12,183 bases of DNA from Pseudomonadota bacterium (GCA_029556045.1 JAKQGS010000100.1:1-12183); one strand, 5' to 3'; shown: positions 1 through 7,203, counted from the first letter of the stretch. Notes: generated from the sequence alone by a model not told the origin. A program made the numbers and translations.

Positions 1-504
1 TCCTGCGCGATCGCCGCGGAAATGGTGGCCTGGTACAAATCCCAAGGATTGACCCCCACCGCAGTGCTGGATCGAATCTTCCGCCGGCATGGTGTGTATC
101 AGGAATCTCTCTATACCATCACCCTGCCGGGTATGGATGGCGCGCAAAAAATAGCCGCCATGATGCAGCGGCTCCGACAAAACCCGCCGCGGGTAATCGA
201 CGGAGTCAAAGTGACAAAATTGCGGGATTTGCAAAATTGCCAAACTTACGACGTGACCGATGCTGGCATTAAACCCAGTGGTTCTATCGATTTACCACCA
301 TCGGACGTGTTACAATTCTTATTGGCGGACGGCACCAAAGTCAGTGTGCGTCCTTCCGGCACGGAGCCTAAAATCAAGTTTTACGTGTCCGTGCGGCAGC
401 CGATTGAGTCGACATTGCCCGAGGAAGAGCTGCAGAAGGTCAAGGCTCACTGCCGGGAGAGAACCCAGCGGATCGAAGCGACTTTTACCGCTCTGGCGCA
501 ATAG
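1..504 (+). CDS. Phosphoglucomutase/phosphomannomutase family protein, C-terminal part (5' partial)
   Basis: The reading frame is open from base 1, so the gene begins upstream; about 167 C-terminal residues are visible. Alpha-D-phosphohexomutases move phosphate between C6 and C1 of hexoses (or C5 and C1 of pentoses), feeding sugar-nucleotide and glycan synthesis in the cytoplasm. The diagnostic element is the phosphate-binding loop RPSGTEPKIKFYV, with RPSGTE at about 349-366, in the last domain of the fold. The preceding stretch (EMVAWYKSQG, then a DRIF..HGVYQES segment, then an IAAMMQRLRQNPP helix) matches the PgcA/PGM2-type subfamily of roughly 550-600 residues rather than the shorter AlgC/GlmM type. 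The active-site serine and metal-binding loop lie outside the window, so activity and substrate cannot be judged. The next gene starts 56 nt downstream on the same strand with no terminator between. Family is confident; whether glucose, mannose or pentose phosphate is the substrate is unknown. Confidence 0.92.
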   Translation, partial: SCAIAAEMVAWYKSQGLTPTAVLDRIFRRHGVYQESLYTITLPGMDGAQKIAAMMQRLRQNPPRVIDGVKVTKLRDLQNCQTYDVTDAGIKPSGSIDLPPSDVLQFLLADGTKVSVRPSGTEPKIKFYVSVRQPIESTLPEEELQKVKAHCRERTQRIEATFTALAQ

Positions 505-560
505 CGACCGCATACTGAAGCCCAAACGTTGACAGGGATGTGGAAAGGGAAGTCCATACC

Positions 561-1430
561 ATGAAAATCCGGCTTTTATTGTTGTCCGCAATTCTTGCTT
601 TGCTGACCCTGGTTGTGGGAGTTCCCATGACACAGGCTCAGGAAGCCTATCGCAAAGCGGTGGAAGGCAAGGAAAACGTCAAGGACAAGCTCTATCCCAA
701 AAAGAAAAAATTTGAATTGAACATACCCAATGCTGGCCTGGTGTTAAACCAATCCTACGTCAACACCTTCTTGATCGGTGGCGGATTTACCTACTTTCGC
801 ACGGAAGAATGGGGTTTTGGTCTGGATTTTACCTTAGCCAGCAATAGCGACAAGCCAGAGCGGGAGTGCATTGAAACCTTTTATAACGATCCCCTGGACG
901 AAATTGGTGAGCCCTGCGGAGGGGCTGATGTGATTACCGGGACCAGTGGCAATTATGGGCCCGCCTATGTGCCGATCCGCGAAATTCAAAACATCATTGC
1001 CCTCAACCTGGCTTGGAATCCCGTGTATGGTAAGCAATTGATCTTCCTCAGCGCCACCAGCTATTTCGATCTTTTTGTGGACATGGGATTGGGTTTGGTG
1101 AGCTCCCGTTATTATCCGAAAGAAGAGATATTGCGAAACGGTAGCAAGTCGCGGGGGCAATTCAATGAAAACGGCAGCAACCCCGGGCCGGCGGGCGATC
1201 CCGCCCATATCGGTGCGGACGTGGATGAAGATTATGCCTACGGATCCTCCGGTCGACCGGATCCAGAAAATCAAACCAATGTGGCGGCGATTTTTTCAGT
1301 GGGACCAAAGTTCCACTTTGCCGATCGTTTTCATATCAAACTCTTTTTGCGCAACATTACCCTTTTGGGGACACCCACGGGGTTTGAGAATATCTTTGCC
1401 TTATACGGCGGCGCCGGCATGCGATTTTAA
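561..1430 (+). CDS. Outer-membrane beta-barrel domain protein (Myxococcus/Bdellovibrio-type)
   Basis: This is a 289-aa exported protein predicted to sit in the outer membrane. Residues 1-26 are a typical signal peptide (MKIR, a Leu-rich core, then TQA cut before QEAYR). After a basic linker (PKKKK) comes an 8-10-stranded-looking barrel with alternating aromatic/glycine strands (VNTFLIGGGFTYFRTEEWGF; later YFDLFVDMGLGLV) and a C-terminal Phe, the usual barrel-assembly signal. The pattern resembles the 'outer membrane beta-barrel domain' family common in Myxococcota and Bdellovibrionota (TIGR04565-like, by memory). Two polar insertions, about residues 97-137 and 185-238, are probably surface loops; Cys103 and Cys119 in the first could form a disulfide. 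The start is the ATG at 561, preceded by a GGAAAGGGAAG ribosome site; the GTG at 540 would only prepend seven polar residues to the signal peptide. The next gene starts 17 nt later. Role unknown. Confidence 0.78.
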   Translation: MKIRLLLLSAILALLTLVVGVPMTQAQEAYRKAVEGKENVKDKLYPKKKKFELNIPNAGLVLNQSYVNTFLIGGGFTYFRTEEWGFGLDFTLASNSDKPERECIETFYNDPLDEIGEPCGGADVITGTSGNYGPAYVPIREIQNIIALNLAWNPVYGKQLIFLSATSYFDLFVDMGLGLVSSRYYPKEEILRNGSKSRGQFNENGSNPGPAGDPAHIGADVDEDYAYGSSGRPDPENQTNVAAIFSVGPKFHFADRFHIKLFLRNITLLGTPTGFENIFALYGGAGMRF

Positions 1431-1447
1431 GGCGGGGTGATATCGCC

Positions 1448-3259
1448 ATGGGCCGCTCATCTAAAAAACTATCCAAAAATCCGATGAAAGCCAAGGTTAA
1501 AGCCCCGGCCAAAGTGACACCGACATCGGTGCCCTTTTCCTATCACCCATCGTGGCTGACGGATGCGGTGCAAGCTTGGGTCTTTTGGCTGGGGGTATTG
1601 GGTGTTGCCGCAGGCCTTGGTTACCTGACGTTTTGGCAGATATTTGAATACGATACTTTTCATCTCACCAAAGCTGGTCAGCTGATTGTGGAGCGCCGCG
1701 GTTTTACCTGGGTGGATGAATGGAGTCACACCATCAAGGGGCAGCCCTGGTACCATTTTCAGTGGTTGGCATCGGTCATCATGGCCGCAGCAAAAGCGAT
1801 GGGGGAAGGCTGGTCAGGATTGGTATGGTTGCGAAGCCTTTGCACCACCATCCTGTTCAGCACTTTTAGTTTTCTGATCTACCAGAAAATGCGCGCTGGC
1901 GTCCGTCCTCTGGTTTTGGCAGGGATGCTATTACCATGGATGTATCTCATGGTCTGGTTGCGGTTACAGATGCGCCCCGATATCTTTGGTATCATCTGTT
2001 TCGCCGGATTGCTGGGGGTGTTGCATGGAATACGAAACGCAACGTCCAAACGGGGTTGGGGCCTTGGGGTCATTTGGCTTTGGGCCAACCTCCATACGGG
2101 CACGGTTCCCTTGGGGATCTTTGTGTATGGGCTCTATCAATTCACTTCCACTCATGGTTTTGCCGAGCAACTGCGGCAGAAAATCCTTTGGAGCGGTGCT
2201 GCAGCCCTCTGCTGGTTTGCCACCCCCTTGGGGCATCATATCCTCGAAGTATTATTCCTGAACTACCAGACCCCGGAAAACCCCGACCTGCAGCCACTGA
2301 CCTGGAAATTTTTTCAATTCGATAATGGCGGGTGGAGTTACATGCTCTGGGTTCCCTATACGATACTAGGATTTATCGGGATCGCACGGGACGAACGCAT
2401 TCGGGAGCCTTGGGGACGCCTGTTTGGTTTGATCGGAGGCCTTGTTTTTACCGGTTTGGTCTTTCACCGGATGCGGACGATTCCTTACCAGGTGATCTTT
2501 ATGTTGCCATTTGTGGCCGCACAATTGAATGCTGGGTCACGCTTAATTTGGGGATTGCGACCCCTGTGGTCTCTGGGAGTTGCAGCGACCTTGCTCTACT
2601 TCTTTTGGGGAGTGGCCATGCCGGTACAGGTTAGTCAGATTGCGGTACCCCGTGGTGATTCCGTTTCCAAAACCTGGAATCCGGTGGATGCGGCTGAGTT
2701 CATGAAAAGACTAAAACCGCAGAGGGAGCTGCTCAACCACTATAACTTCGGCGGTTATTTAATCGGTGAACTTCCCGAATATCCTGTTGCCATCGATGGT
2801 CGGGAACTGCCGTTCTTGAAATTCGAGCGGGAAATGTCTCACGCGCGACAAACTCCAGAGGATTGGGGAAGTTTTCTGACCCGGCACAAGATCAATGTTG
2901 TCATGGAAAAAACCCCCGAAATGCAGCCCCTGGAATTGAAAACCGTGCGTGAATCCTACAAACACCTGTATCCAGCGGAACGCTGGTCGTTGGTTTACAC
3001 CGATACCCTCGCGATGATCTTTTTGCGGCGGATCCCCGAACACAGTCAACAGATTGCCCAGTACGAAAACAAAGGTGGCATTTTGGGTGGCGTGGGTGGC
3101 GGCGGCCGTTCGTTCCGGGAAAATGAATTGGAGCAATTAAAGGGGCAGGATCCTGCTCTCTATAATTCCATTCAAGACGTTCTGGAAGATGTGAAACGGC
3201 GCAGTGGCGGGGTACCGCCGCAACCACCACCACAGCCGGCGCAACCAAAAGCGCCCTAA
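1448..3259 (+). CDS. Polytopic membrane protein, GT-C glycosyltransferase-like, with Gly/Pro-rich C-terminal tail
   Basis: This 603-aa inner-membrane protein has a basic N-terminus (residues 1-24), then about 10-11 hydrophobic segments between residues 41 and 393. The layout recalls GT-C/PMT-like glycosyltransferases: an acidic loop after TM1 (D69; D90-E91 in FTWVDEWSH) followed by PWYHFQWLA, an MRPD motif at 175-178, and WANLHTG at 212-218. A soluble, probably periplasmic domain (about 404-530) has NHYNFGGYLIGELP, a VAIDGRE motif at 447-453 and a terminal strand TLAMIFLRRIP, a combination seen in uncharacterised GT-C-like membrane proteins. The last 70 residues are low complexity: a Gly-rich stretch near 543-553, a charged helix, and a Pro/Gln tail. 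GGGGTGA lies just before the ATG. No catalytic assignment is possible; the acidic loop suggests transfer from a lipid-linked sugar (inference). It shares its strand and probably its transcript with the beta-barrel gene, and its stop lies 8 nt from the stop of the convergent gene. Confidence 0.7.
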   Translation: MGRSSKKLSKNPMKAKVKAPAKVTPTSVPFSYHPSWLTDAVQAWVFWLGVLGVAAGLGYLTFWQIFEYDTFHLTKAGQLIVERRGFTWVDEWSHTIKGQPWYHFQWLASVIMAAAKAMGEGWSGLVWLRSLCTTILFSTFSFLIYQKMRAGVRPLVLAGMLLPWMYLMVWLRLQMRPDIFGIICFAGLLGVLHGIRNATSKRGWGLGVIWLWANLHTGTVPLGIFVYGLYQFTSTHGFAEQLRQKILWSGAAALCWFATPLGHHILEVLFLNYQTPENPDLQPLTWKFFQFDNGGWSYMLWVPYTILGFIGIARDERIREPWGRLFGLIGGLVFTGLVFHRMRTIPYQVIFMLPFVAAQLNAGSRLIWGLRPLWSLGVAATLLYFFWGVAMPVQVSQIAVPRGDSVSKTWNPVDAAEFMKRLKPQRELLNHYNFGGYLIGELPEYPVAIDGRELPFLKFEREMSHARQTPEDWGSFLTRHKINVVMEKTPEMQPLELKTVRESYKHLYPAERWSLVYTDTLAMIFLRRIPEHSQQIAQYENKGGILGGVGGGGRSFRENELEQLKGQDPALYNSIQDVLEDVKRRSGGVPPQPPPQPAQPKAP

Positions 3260-3267
3260 TTGAGATA

Positions 3268-4653
3268 TTATTTGCGGAACAGGCTTCCCAATTTCTGGCG
3301 TCGCCACTGAAATATCTTTTCCACATCTGCATTCACAAACGGCGCCGACACCAGAGGGCCCAGTATTGGGACTGGAACTTTGTACTGAATATGGTCCGTC
3401 ATCAGTGTTCCCCCACCTAGTTCCGCAAAAGAATGGGTGTGGTGCCAGATCTTAAACGGGCCTTCCTCCTGCTCATCCACAAATCGCAGAGGAGGCTGCC
3501 ATTCGCTGATGCGGGTGCGCCAATGCAGCGGTATTCCGTGCAGTCGCAGGCGATAATCAATGAGGGTATTGTGCCGGATCTCCGTCGATGGTGTGATTTG
3601 CCGGACGTGAAAGTTCAACCAGGGCGGTGTGATCGTCTCAAGATTTTTTTCCGCCGCAAAAAAGGGCCATATCTCCTGCGGTGTCTGGGGAAACCATTGA
3701 TGGTAGAGGGCATGGATGACGCCGTTGTCCCGTGATGACCCGTAAATATTTTCGAGTGCATCCCGAAGTTGGGGGAAGGCAAATGAAAAGCGATGGCTCC
3801 TGGCATAAGATGGGAGGACTCGTTGGCTTTCCAAAAACAAGGCGGCCCGTTCTCCCAGGGTCAACCGTGGCACCAAAGCCGGGATGCGGGGCCAGGCGGG
3901 TACGCCGAAGATGTGAGCCAGCTCCCGATGCAGATCCGCAAAGGGGATCGGCTCCGGCGAGACGGCATTGACCGGCCCTTTCAGGTGATCGTGTTCCAGA
4001 ATCCACACGATCAGGTGCACGAGATCTTCCAGATGAATCCAGCTCACCCAGTTGCGGCCTGCCCCAATATTGGCGCCAAGACCTGCTGCATAAACCTGGT
4101 TCAGCTTTTGGAGCGCGCCGCCCCCCATGCCCAAAACCATGCCAGTGCGAAGCGTGGCACAGCGGAATCGATCCGCCAATGGGGCTGCTTCCCTTTCCCA
4201 CTGCCGGCAGACATCCGCCAAAAATGTTTTTCCTGGCGGGTCACTCTCCGAATGTTGCTGATCCCCCTGATCCCCGTAATACCCAACGGCGGATCCCTGG
4301 ATGAAAACTTTAAGAGATGAAGGATTTTGGTCTTGAATGGCTTGTACCAGCTTGCGAGTAGGCAGTACGCGTGAGTCAACGATGCGTTTTTTCTGCTCGC
4401 TGGACCAGGATTTCTCCGCAATGGGTTCACCCGCCAGATTGACCACAGCAAATACGTCTTCAAAAACACCTTTTGGCAGACGATAGCTCTGATCCTGCCA
4501 TGATATGGCTTCGCAGGGATAACTCAGGGTTGGCAAAACCTTGGAGGGATTACGGCAGATGACACGTATGGTGTAGCCTTTTTGCACCAGAAAACGGCCC
4601 AATGCTTGCCCAATAAAGCCGGTGCCTCCCGTCAGCAGGATGTTTTTTTTCAT
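3268..4653 (-). CDS. TIGR01777/SDR39U1-family NAD(P)-binding epimerase-like protein fused to a SRPBCC domain
   Basis: This 461-aa cytoplasmic fusion has two parts. The N-terminal part (about 1-305) is an atypical extended SDR: dinucleotide loop GGTGFIG at 9-15, VNLAGEPI at 71-78, SAVGYYGD at 121-128 (the family's Ser/Tyr active-site region), WVSWIHLEDL at 202-211, and NAVSPEP at 229-235. The DUF1731-type end has LTLGERAALFLESQRVLP around 265-281. The second part (about 320-461) is a START/SRPBCC-like pocket domain with GPFKIWHHTHSF and GGTLMTDHIQYKVP. The family is widespread and poorly understood; its substrate is unknown, and the SRPBCC half suggests a hydrophobic ligand (inference). The start is the ATG at 4651-4653, placed seven bases after AAGAAAGG; an in-frame ATG 45 nt upstream would add a 15-residue extension absent from family members. 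Single-gene unit, divergent from the lipoprotein gene at 4846. Annotations such as 'cell division inhibitor' or 'sugar nucleotide epimerase' for this family are not informative. Confidence 0.88.
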   Translation of the reverse strand: MKKNILLTGGTGFIGQALGRFLVQKGYTIRVICRNPSKVLPTLSYPCEAISWQDQSYRLPKGVFEDVFAVVNLAGEPIAEKSWSSEQKKRIVDSRVLPTRKLVQAIQDQNPSSLKVFIQGSAVGYYGDQGDQQHSESDPPGKTFLADVCRQWEREAAPLADRFRCATLRTGMVLGMGGGALQKLNQVYAAGLGANIGAGRNWVSWIHLEDLVHLIVWILEHDHLKGPVNAVSPEPIPFADLHRELAHIFGVPAWPRIPALVPRLTLGERAALFLESQRVLPSYARSHRFSFAFPQLRDALENIYGSSRDNGVIHALYHQWFPQTPQEIWPFFAAEKNLETITPPWLNFHVRQITPSTEIRHNTLIDYRLRLHGIPLHWRTRISEWQPPLRFVDEQEEGPFKIWHHTHSFAELGGGTLMTDHIQYKVPVPILGPLVSAPFVNADVEKIFQWRRQKLGSLFRK

Positions 4654-4660
4654 GACAGAT

Positions 4661-4668
4661 CCTTTCTT
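4661..4668 (-). promoter_or_regulatory. Ribosome binding site fixing the start of the SDR/SRPBCC gene
   Basis: On the minus strand this reads AAGAAAGG and lies seven bases before the ATG at 4653-4651, which begins MKKNILLTGG. It decides against the more upstream in-frame ATG codon, which would prepend residues that do not belong to the Rossmann fold. Confidence 0.7.
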
Positions 4669-4781
4669 ACAGGCGGTCATAATGTAGAGGGGCAACAACA
4701 GCGGGATGGTATCCCAGCCGAATATTTTGGAGAATCAGAAAAACCAATTATTTTCAAAAAATAACTTAAGTTTAGCTCGAA

Positions 4782-4813
4782 TTGGACCGATCAATGGAGA
4801 CCAATGGTAAGAT
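4782..4813 (+). promoter_or_regulatory. Candidate promoter for the 4846 lipoprotein gene (extended -10)
   Basis: TGG-TAAGAT at 4805-4813 fits an extended -10 element (TGn then a -10 hexamer), about 33 nt before the start codon. TTGGAC at 4782-4787 resembles a -35 but is 20 bp away, longer than usual, so the extended -10 probably matters more. CAATGG occurs twice here (4792-4797 and 4802-4807), spaced one helical turn apart, and could be a tandem protein-binding site overlapping the promoter. The rest of the 192-nt divergent intergenic region (4654-4845) is AT-rich in its middle (about 4741-4780), and I see no convincing minus-strand promoter there. Inspection only. Confidence 0.35.
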
Positions 4814-4830
4814 GTTCTTAAGTCGATTCA

Positions 4831-4836
4831 AAGGGG
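4831..4836 (+). promoter_or_regulatory. Ribosome binding site deciding the 4846 start
   Basis: AAGGGG directly abuts an upstream ATG at 4837, leaving no spacer, but stands nine bases before the ATG at 4846. The second ATG is therefore the likely start. It gives the signal peptide MKKQGFLALLLLG with the positive charges at its tip, as expected. Confidence 0.65.
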
Positions 4837-4845
4837 ATGGCATTT

Positions 4846-5610
4846 ATGAAAAAGCAAGGTTTCCTGGCTCTATTGTTGTTGGGAATCAGCGCAAACGGAT
4901 GTCTGCCGGCGCAAAAGACTGAAACTGTCGGCACCAGCCGCAAGAAGGTCAGTGGATTTGATGCGTCGCGCGAATCGTCGGAGGGTGGAGAAACCTTCGA
5001 GATGAAACTCAAGCTGGCGGTGGCGACGGATTTTTCCAACGAGGCTTCTGAACTTCAGGGGATGTTAAAGACCTACCGTGTTTCGGCCAAGCCGGTCGCG
5101 GACGAGACCTGTGCTACGTTGAAAAATGTGGAAGAGAATGTTGCCTTTGGTTATGGCGGCTTTCGGTTGGTGCTGGACGCCAGTTGCCGTTACGCCGTGA
5201 CGGTGGAGCTGGGACAAGGGCCAGAGACGGGTAGCATTAGTGACGGCTCAAGTCCTTTGAATGTTGCCTATTATGGAATCAAGGAGCCGCTGCAGGTGAC
5301 TCAAGAGGCTTTACCGGCGGATGGGTATATGAAGTTTACGCTGGAACTCCTGCCTGCAGGAGTCTCGGCGGGATTTAAAACAAGTCAAATCGTGCTTGAA
5401 AAATTAGCTGGGGACGCTGATGTAACCAATGAAAAGGTGATCACCCAGACCCCCGCCACGAAAGGTGTTAGCACCAATCAGGGGGCATTTGATGATGCGG
5501 AAGAGACACCCAGCACCACCACACCTCCCGCAACAACCGAAGAAAAGCCTGCCACAACCACGCCTCCGCCTCCACCACCTGCAAACGAAGATCCTTTGAA
5601 TGATTTTTAA
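4846..5610 (+). CDS. Hypothetical lipoprotein with Thr/Pro-rich tail
   Basis: I do not recognise a family. The 254-aa product begins with a short lipoprotein-type signal peptide (MKKQGFLALLLLGISANGC); Cys19 is the likely lipidated residue, although the box ANG-C is unusual (Ala at -3, Asn at -2). Residue +2 is Leu, so by the E. coli Lol rule it would go to the outer membrane. Residues about 20-50 look like a flexible linker. Residues 51-190 alternate hydrophobic and polar residues as in a beta-sandwich, with Cys89 and Cys114 able to form a disulfide. From about 200 the sequence is low complexity, with TTTPP and a run of six prolines near 240-245, ending in PLNDF. The gene has its own candidate promoter and ends 39 nt before a strong terminator, so it is probably monocistronic. 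A surface or periplasm-spanning role is possible but unproven. Confidence 0.72.
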   Translation: MKKQGFLALLLLGISANGCLPAQKTETVGTSRKKVSGFDASRESSEGGETFEMKLKLAVATDFSNEASELQGMLKTYRVSAKPVADETCATLKNVEENVAFGYGGFRLVLDASCRYAVTVELGQGPETGSISDGSSPLNVAYYGIKEPLQVTQEALPADGYMKFTLELLPAGVSAGFKTSQIVLEKLAGDADVTNEKVITQTPATKGVSTNQGAFDDAEETPSTTTPPATTEEKPATTTPPPPPPANEDPLNDF

Positions 5611-5649
5611 GGGACCTTTGCAGAAGTTTCTAATGAAAAGTCATAACAT

Positions 5650-5678
5650 CCCCGCCCTTTTGGCGGGGTTTTTGTTTT
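5650..5678 (+). terminator. Rho-independent terminator after the 4846 lipoprotein gene
   Basis: Perfect seven-base stem CCCCGCC / GGCGGGG (5650-5656 and 5662-5668) with a five-base loop CTTTT, followed by TTTTTGTTTT (5669-5678). It stands 39 nt after the stop codon at 5610. A textbook intrinsic terminator. Confidence 0.93.
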
Positions 5679-5774
5679 AAAAACAACAGCTTAAAAGATT
5701 TATTAATATTAAATTAATATGCTATTGCCTTGCCAATTTTAATGGTGTAGTTAAAAAAACAGCTTCTCGTAAGC

Positions 5775-5802
5775 GTTTATCAAGATGATAAACCTCTACA
5801 AT
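5775..5802 (+). promoter_or_regulatory. Candidate promoter with perfect dyad operator upstream of the 5851 lipoprotein gene
   Basis: TACAAT at 5797-5802 is a good -10 candidate about 48 nt before the start codon. The -35 region is occupied by a perfect inverted repeat, GTTTATC (5775-5781), AAGAT, GATAAAC (5787-5793), that ends three bases before the -10. A dyad in this position is typical of a dimeric regulator binding site. No consensus -35 is visible, so the promoter may need activation or use another sigma factor. The preceding DNA (about 5680-5760) is strongly AT-rich and has ATTAATAT twice (5702-5709, 5713-5720), 11 bp apart, which could act as an UP-like element. Inference from sequence only. 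Confidence 0.45.
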
Positions 5803-5836
5803 TAAAGAAGTGAAGAATCATTAAAATTGAGAACTT

Positions 5837-5842
5837 GGGGGG
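5837..5842 (+). promoter_or_regulatory. Ribosome binding site deciding the GTG start at 5851
   Basis: A GGGGGG run lies eight bases before GTG 5851. The alternative TTG at 5827 has no purine-rich site at a suitable distance and would put eight extra residues (MRTWGATT) before the signal peptide. Confidence 0.6.
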
Positions 5843-5850
5843 CAACGACG

Positions 5851-7134
5851 GTGAAATCGTCTAATATTCTGATATCCACTTTTCTATTGGCATTTTTTAT
5901 CGGTTGCGCCCGCGATCATGAGACCAGTCGTACCGCCGATGGCGAAGCCGCTCCTTATTCCACGGTGTGCACCAACGGATCTCTGCGCTGCCAGGAGCTC
6001 TACGAATTCAGCCTTTTGAAAATTAGCGCTGACTCCATCATGCCGGAATTGATCGAAGACAAAAGTGCCCAGGAAAAATTCTCGCTGGCCAGTTTTGAAG
6101 CCAATCTCAAGTCATACTTTATCGACACTTTAGCGCGTGAGATGGAATTGGCCCTCAACCAATTGATTGAAGGTCGCTCATTTAAAAAATTTTCCAGACA
6201 ACAATCGCTGCACCTCAGCAAGATCTACGTGGTGGAAAGAGATCGTGACAGCCTGCGCACGAAATTGGATGGTGATGGGCGAGTTGGCGGCACCAAAGAA
6301 GGCAGTGGTAACTCCCTGTTGGCGCGTTTGCGGATTCTGGGGGTAACCTCCAACTTCAATATTGAAGCCATCTTTATTAACAACGAAACCGGCGAAAGTT
6401 ACACCATGCTTGTGGGGGAACTTCCGGTGAATGTTACCTTGCGGCAGATCGGTGGCTCTGCCAAGGTCAGCCTGGGAGAATTGGTTGGTTCGGTTTTGAA
6501 AGTGCCGGCTCTGCAAAAGATCATCGAGGATTATATCCTTAACGTCTCCCTGGGCGCTTCAGTTGAAGTTGGCTCACTGAAAGTCTATTCCGATGCCGAA
6601 GACATGGGGCAGACTTACATCTTTAACCGGGGATCGGATCGTCAGACGGAGCGAAGTTTTAGTCGCATGGCGGAGAAACTAGCCACCGCTTTTGCCCGTG
6701 ATATCTGTGAGCCATTTACCGGGAACATCTGCGACCTCAAGCAGGATACCACTGAGCAGATGTCCACCAGCATCATCGAAAAAATCAAGATTATCGGTAT
6801 TTCAAAATGTGTTGAAGCCTCAGATGCTGGCGGACGTTACCTCTACGTAAAAGCTCCCAAGGTACTGATGCCTAATGATCCCCTGACGGTATATGCCCCA
6901 GTGGAGGGGGACGTAACCGGATATCGGAAACGCAAGGGCAACGCCAAGGTGGAAGGTCCGGTTACTATTGCGGTGCAAGAGTCCTGTGGCGGGGAGTTGG
7001 CCAGCAACGAGAGTTGCTACCGTGTGTTGCTCAGCAACCCAGGATTTCTTTCTTCCGATCCTAAGATTACCTGTTCGGTCGTGAATAACGGTCACCTAGT
7101 ACTTTCGCCACTGACGGATGACCTTATTCAGTAG
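5851..7134 (+). CDS. Hypothetical cysteine-rich lipoprotein
   Basis: This is a 427-aa orphan I cannot place in a named family. It starts at a GTG and has a lipoprotein signal peptide (MKSSNILISTFLLAFFIGC, Cys19, followed by ARDHE). After the lipid Cys there are eight further cysteines (40, 47, 286, 294, 320, 379, 389, 408), an even number that suggests disulfides and a periplasmic location. Residues 75-135 are helical and charged, ending in KIYVVERDRDSL; 155-245 look like alternating beta strands (RILGVTSNFNIEAIFINN and LPVNVTLRQI); 265-300 are helical; 320-427 are again beta-rich with VKAPKVLMPNDPLTVYAPVEGD. The 'VVERD' step followed by a strand-rich part is faintly reminiscent of CsgG/FlgT-type envelope proteins, but I would not assign that. 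It lies alone between a terminator and a convergent gene, behind a dyad-containing promoter. Confidence 0.72.
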   Translation: MKSSNILISTFLLAFFIGCARDHETSRTADGEAAPYSTVCTNGSLRCQELYEFSLLKISADSIMPELIEDKSAQEKFSLASFEANLKSYFIDTLAREMELALNQLIEGRSFKKFSRQQSLHLSKIYVVERDRDSLRTKLDGDGRVGGTKEGSGNSLLARLRILGVTSNFNIEAIFINNETGESYTMLVGELPVNVTLRQIGGSAKVSLGELVGSVLKVPALQKIIEDYILNVSLGASVEVGSLKVYSDAEDMGQTYIFNRGSDRQTERSFSRMAEKLATAFARDICEPFTGNICDLKQDTTEQMSTSIIEKIKIIGISKCVEASDAGGRYLYVKAPKVLMPNDPLTVYAPVEGDVTGYRKRKGNAKVEGPVTIAVQESCGGELASNESCYRVLLSNPGFLSSDPKITCSVVNNGHLVLSPLTDDLIQ

Positions 7135-7162
7135 TCGATATTTCTTTGTATCATCTCTTTTG

Positions 7163-7192
7163 GGCGGGTGTTTCGGTGACGAAGCACCCGCC
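7163..7192. terminator. Hairpin between convergent genes, probable terminator
   Basis: Thirteen-base arms, GGCGGGTGTTTCG (7163-7175) and CGAAGCACCCGCC (7180-7192), pair fully with one G-U wobble around a GTGA loop. It starts 28 nt after the stop of the + strand lipoprotein gene. The T-tract on the + side is weak (AGTTCTATTT), and on the minus side there is an A-rich stretch rather than Ts. Efficient intrinsic termination is therefore less certain than for the 5650 element; it may protect mRNA 3' ends instead. Confidence 0.6.
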
Positions 7193-7203
7193 AGTTCTAT
7201 TTC

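Noticed and set aside
540..560. GTG start at 540 for the beta-barrel protein
   Set aside because: It adds seven polar residues before a complete signal peptide, and the GGAAAGGGAAG site is better placed for ATG 561.
834..1274. 146-codon minus-strand open frame inside the beta-barrel gene
   Set aside because: Antisense shadow of a clearly coding frame; no ribosome site, no recognisable domain.
3206..3219. GGCGG-GGTA-CCGCC hairpin near the end of the polytopic membrane gene as a terminator
   Set aside because: It lies inside the coding region and is followed by CA-rich Pro/Gln codons, not Ts.
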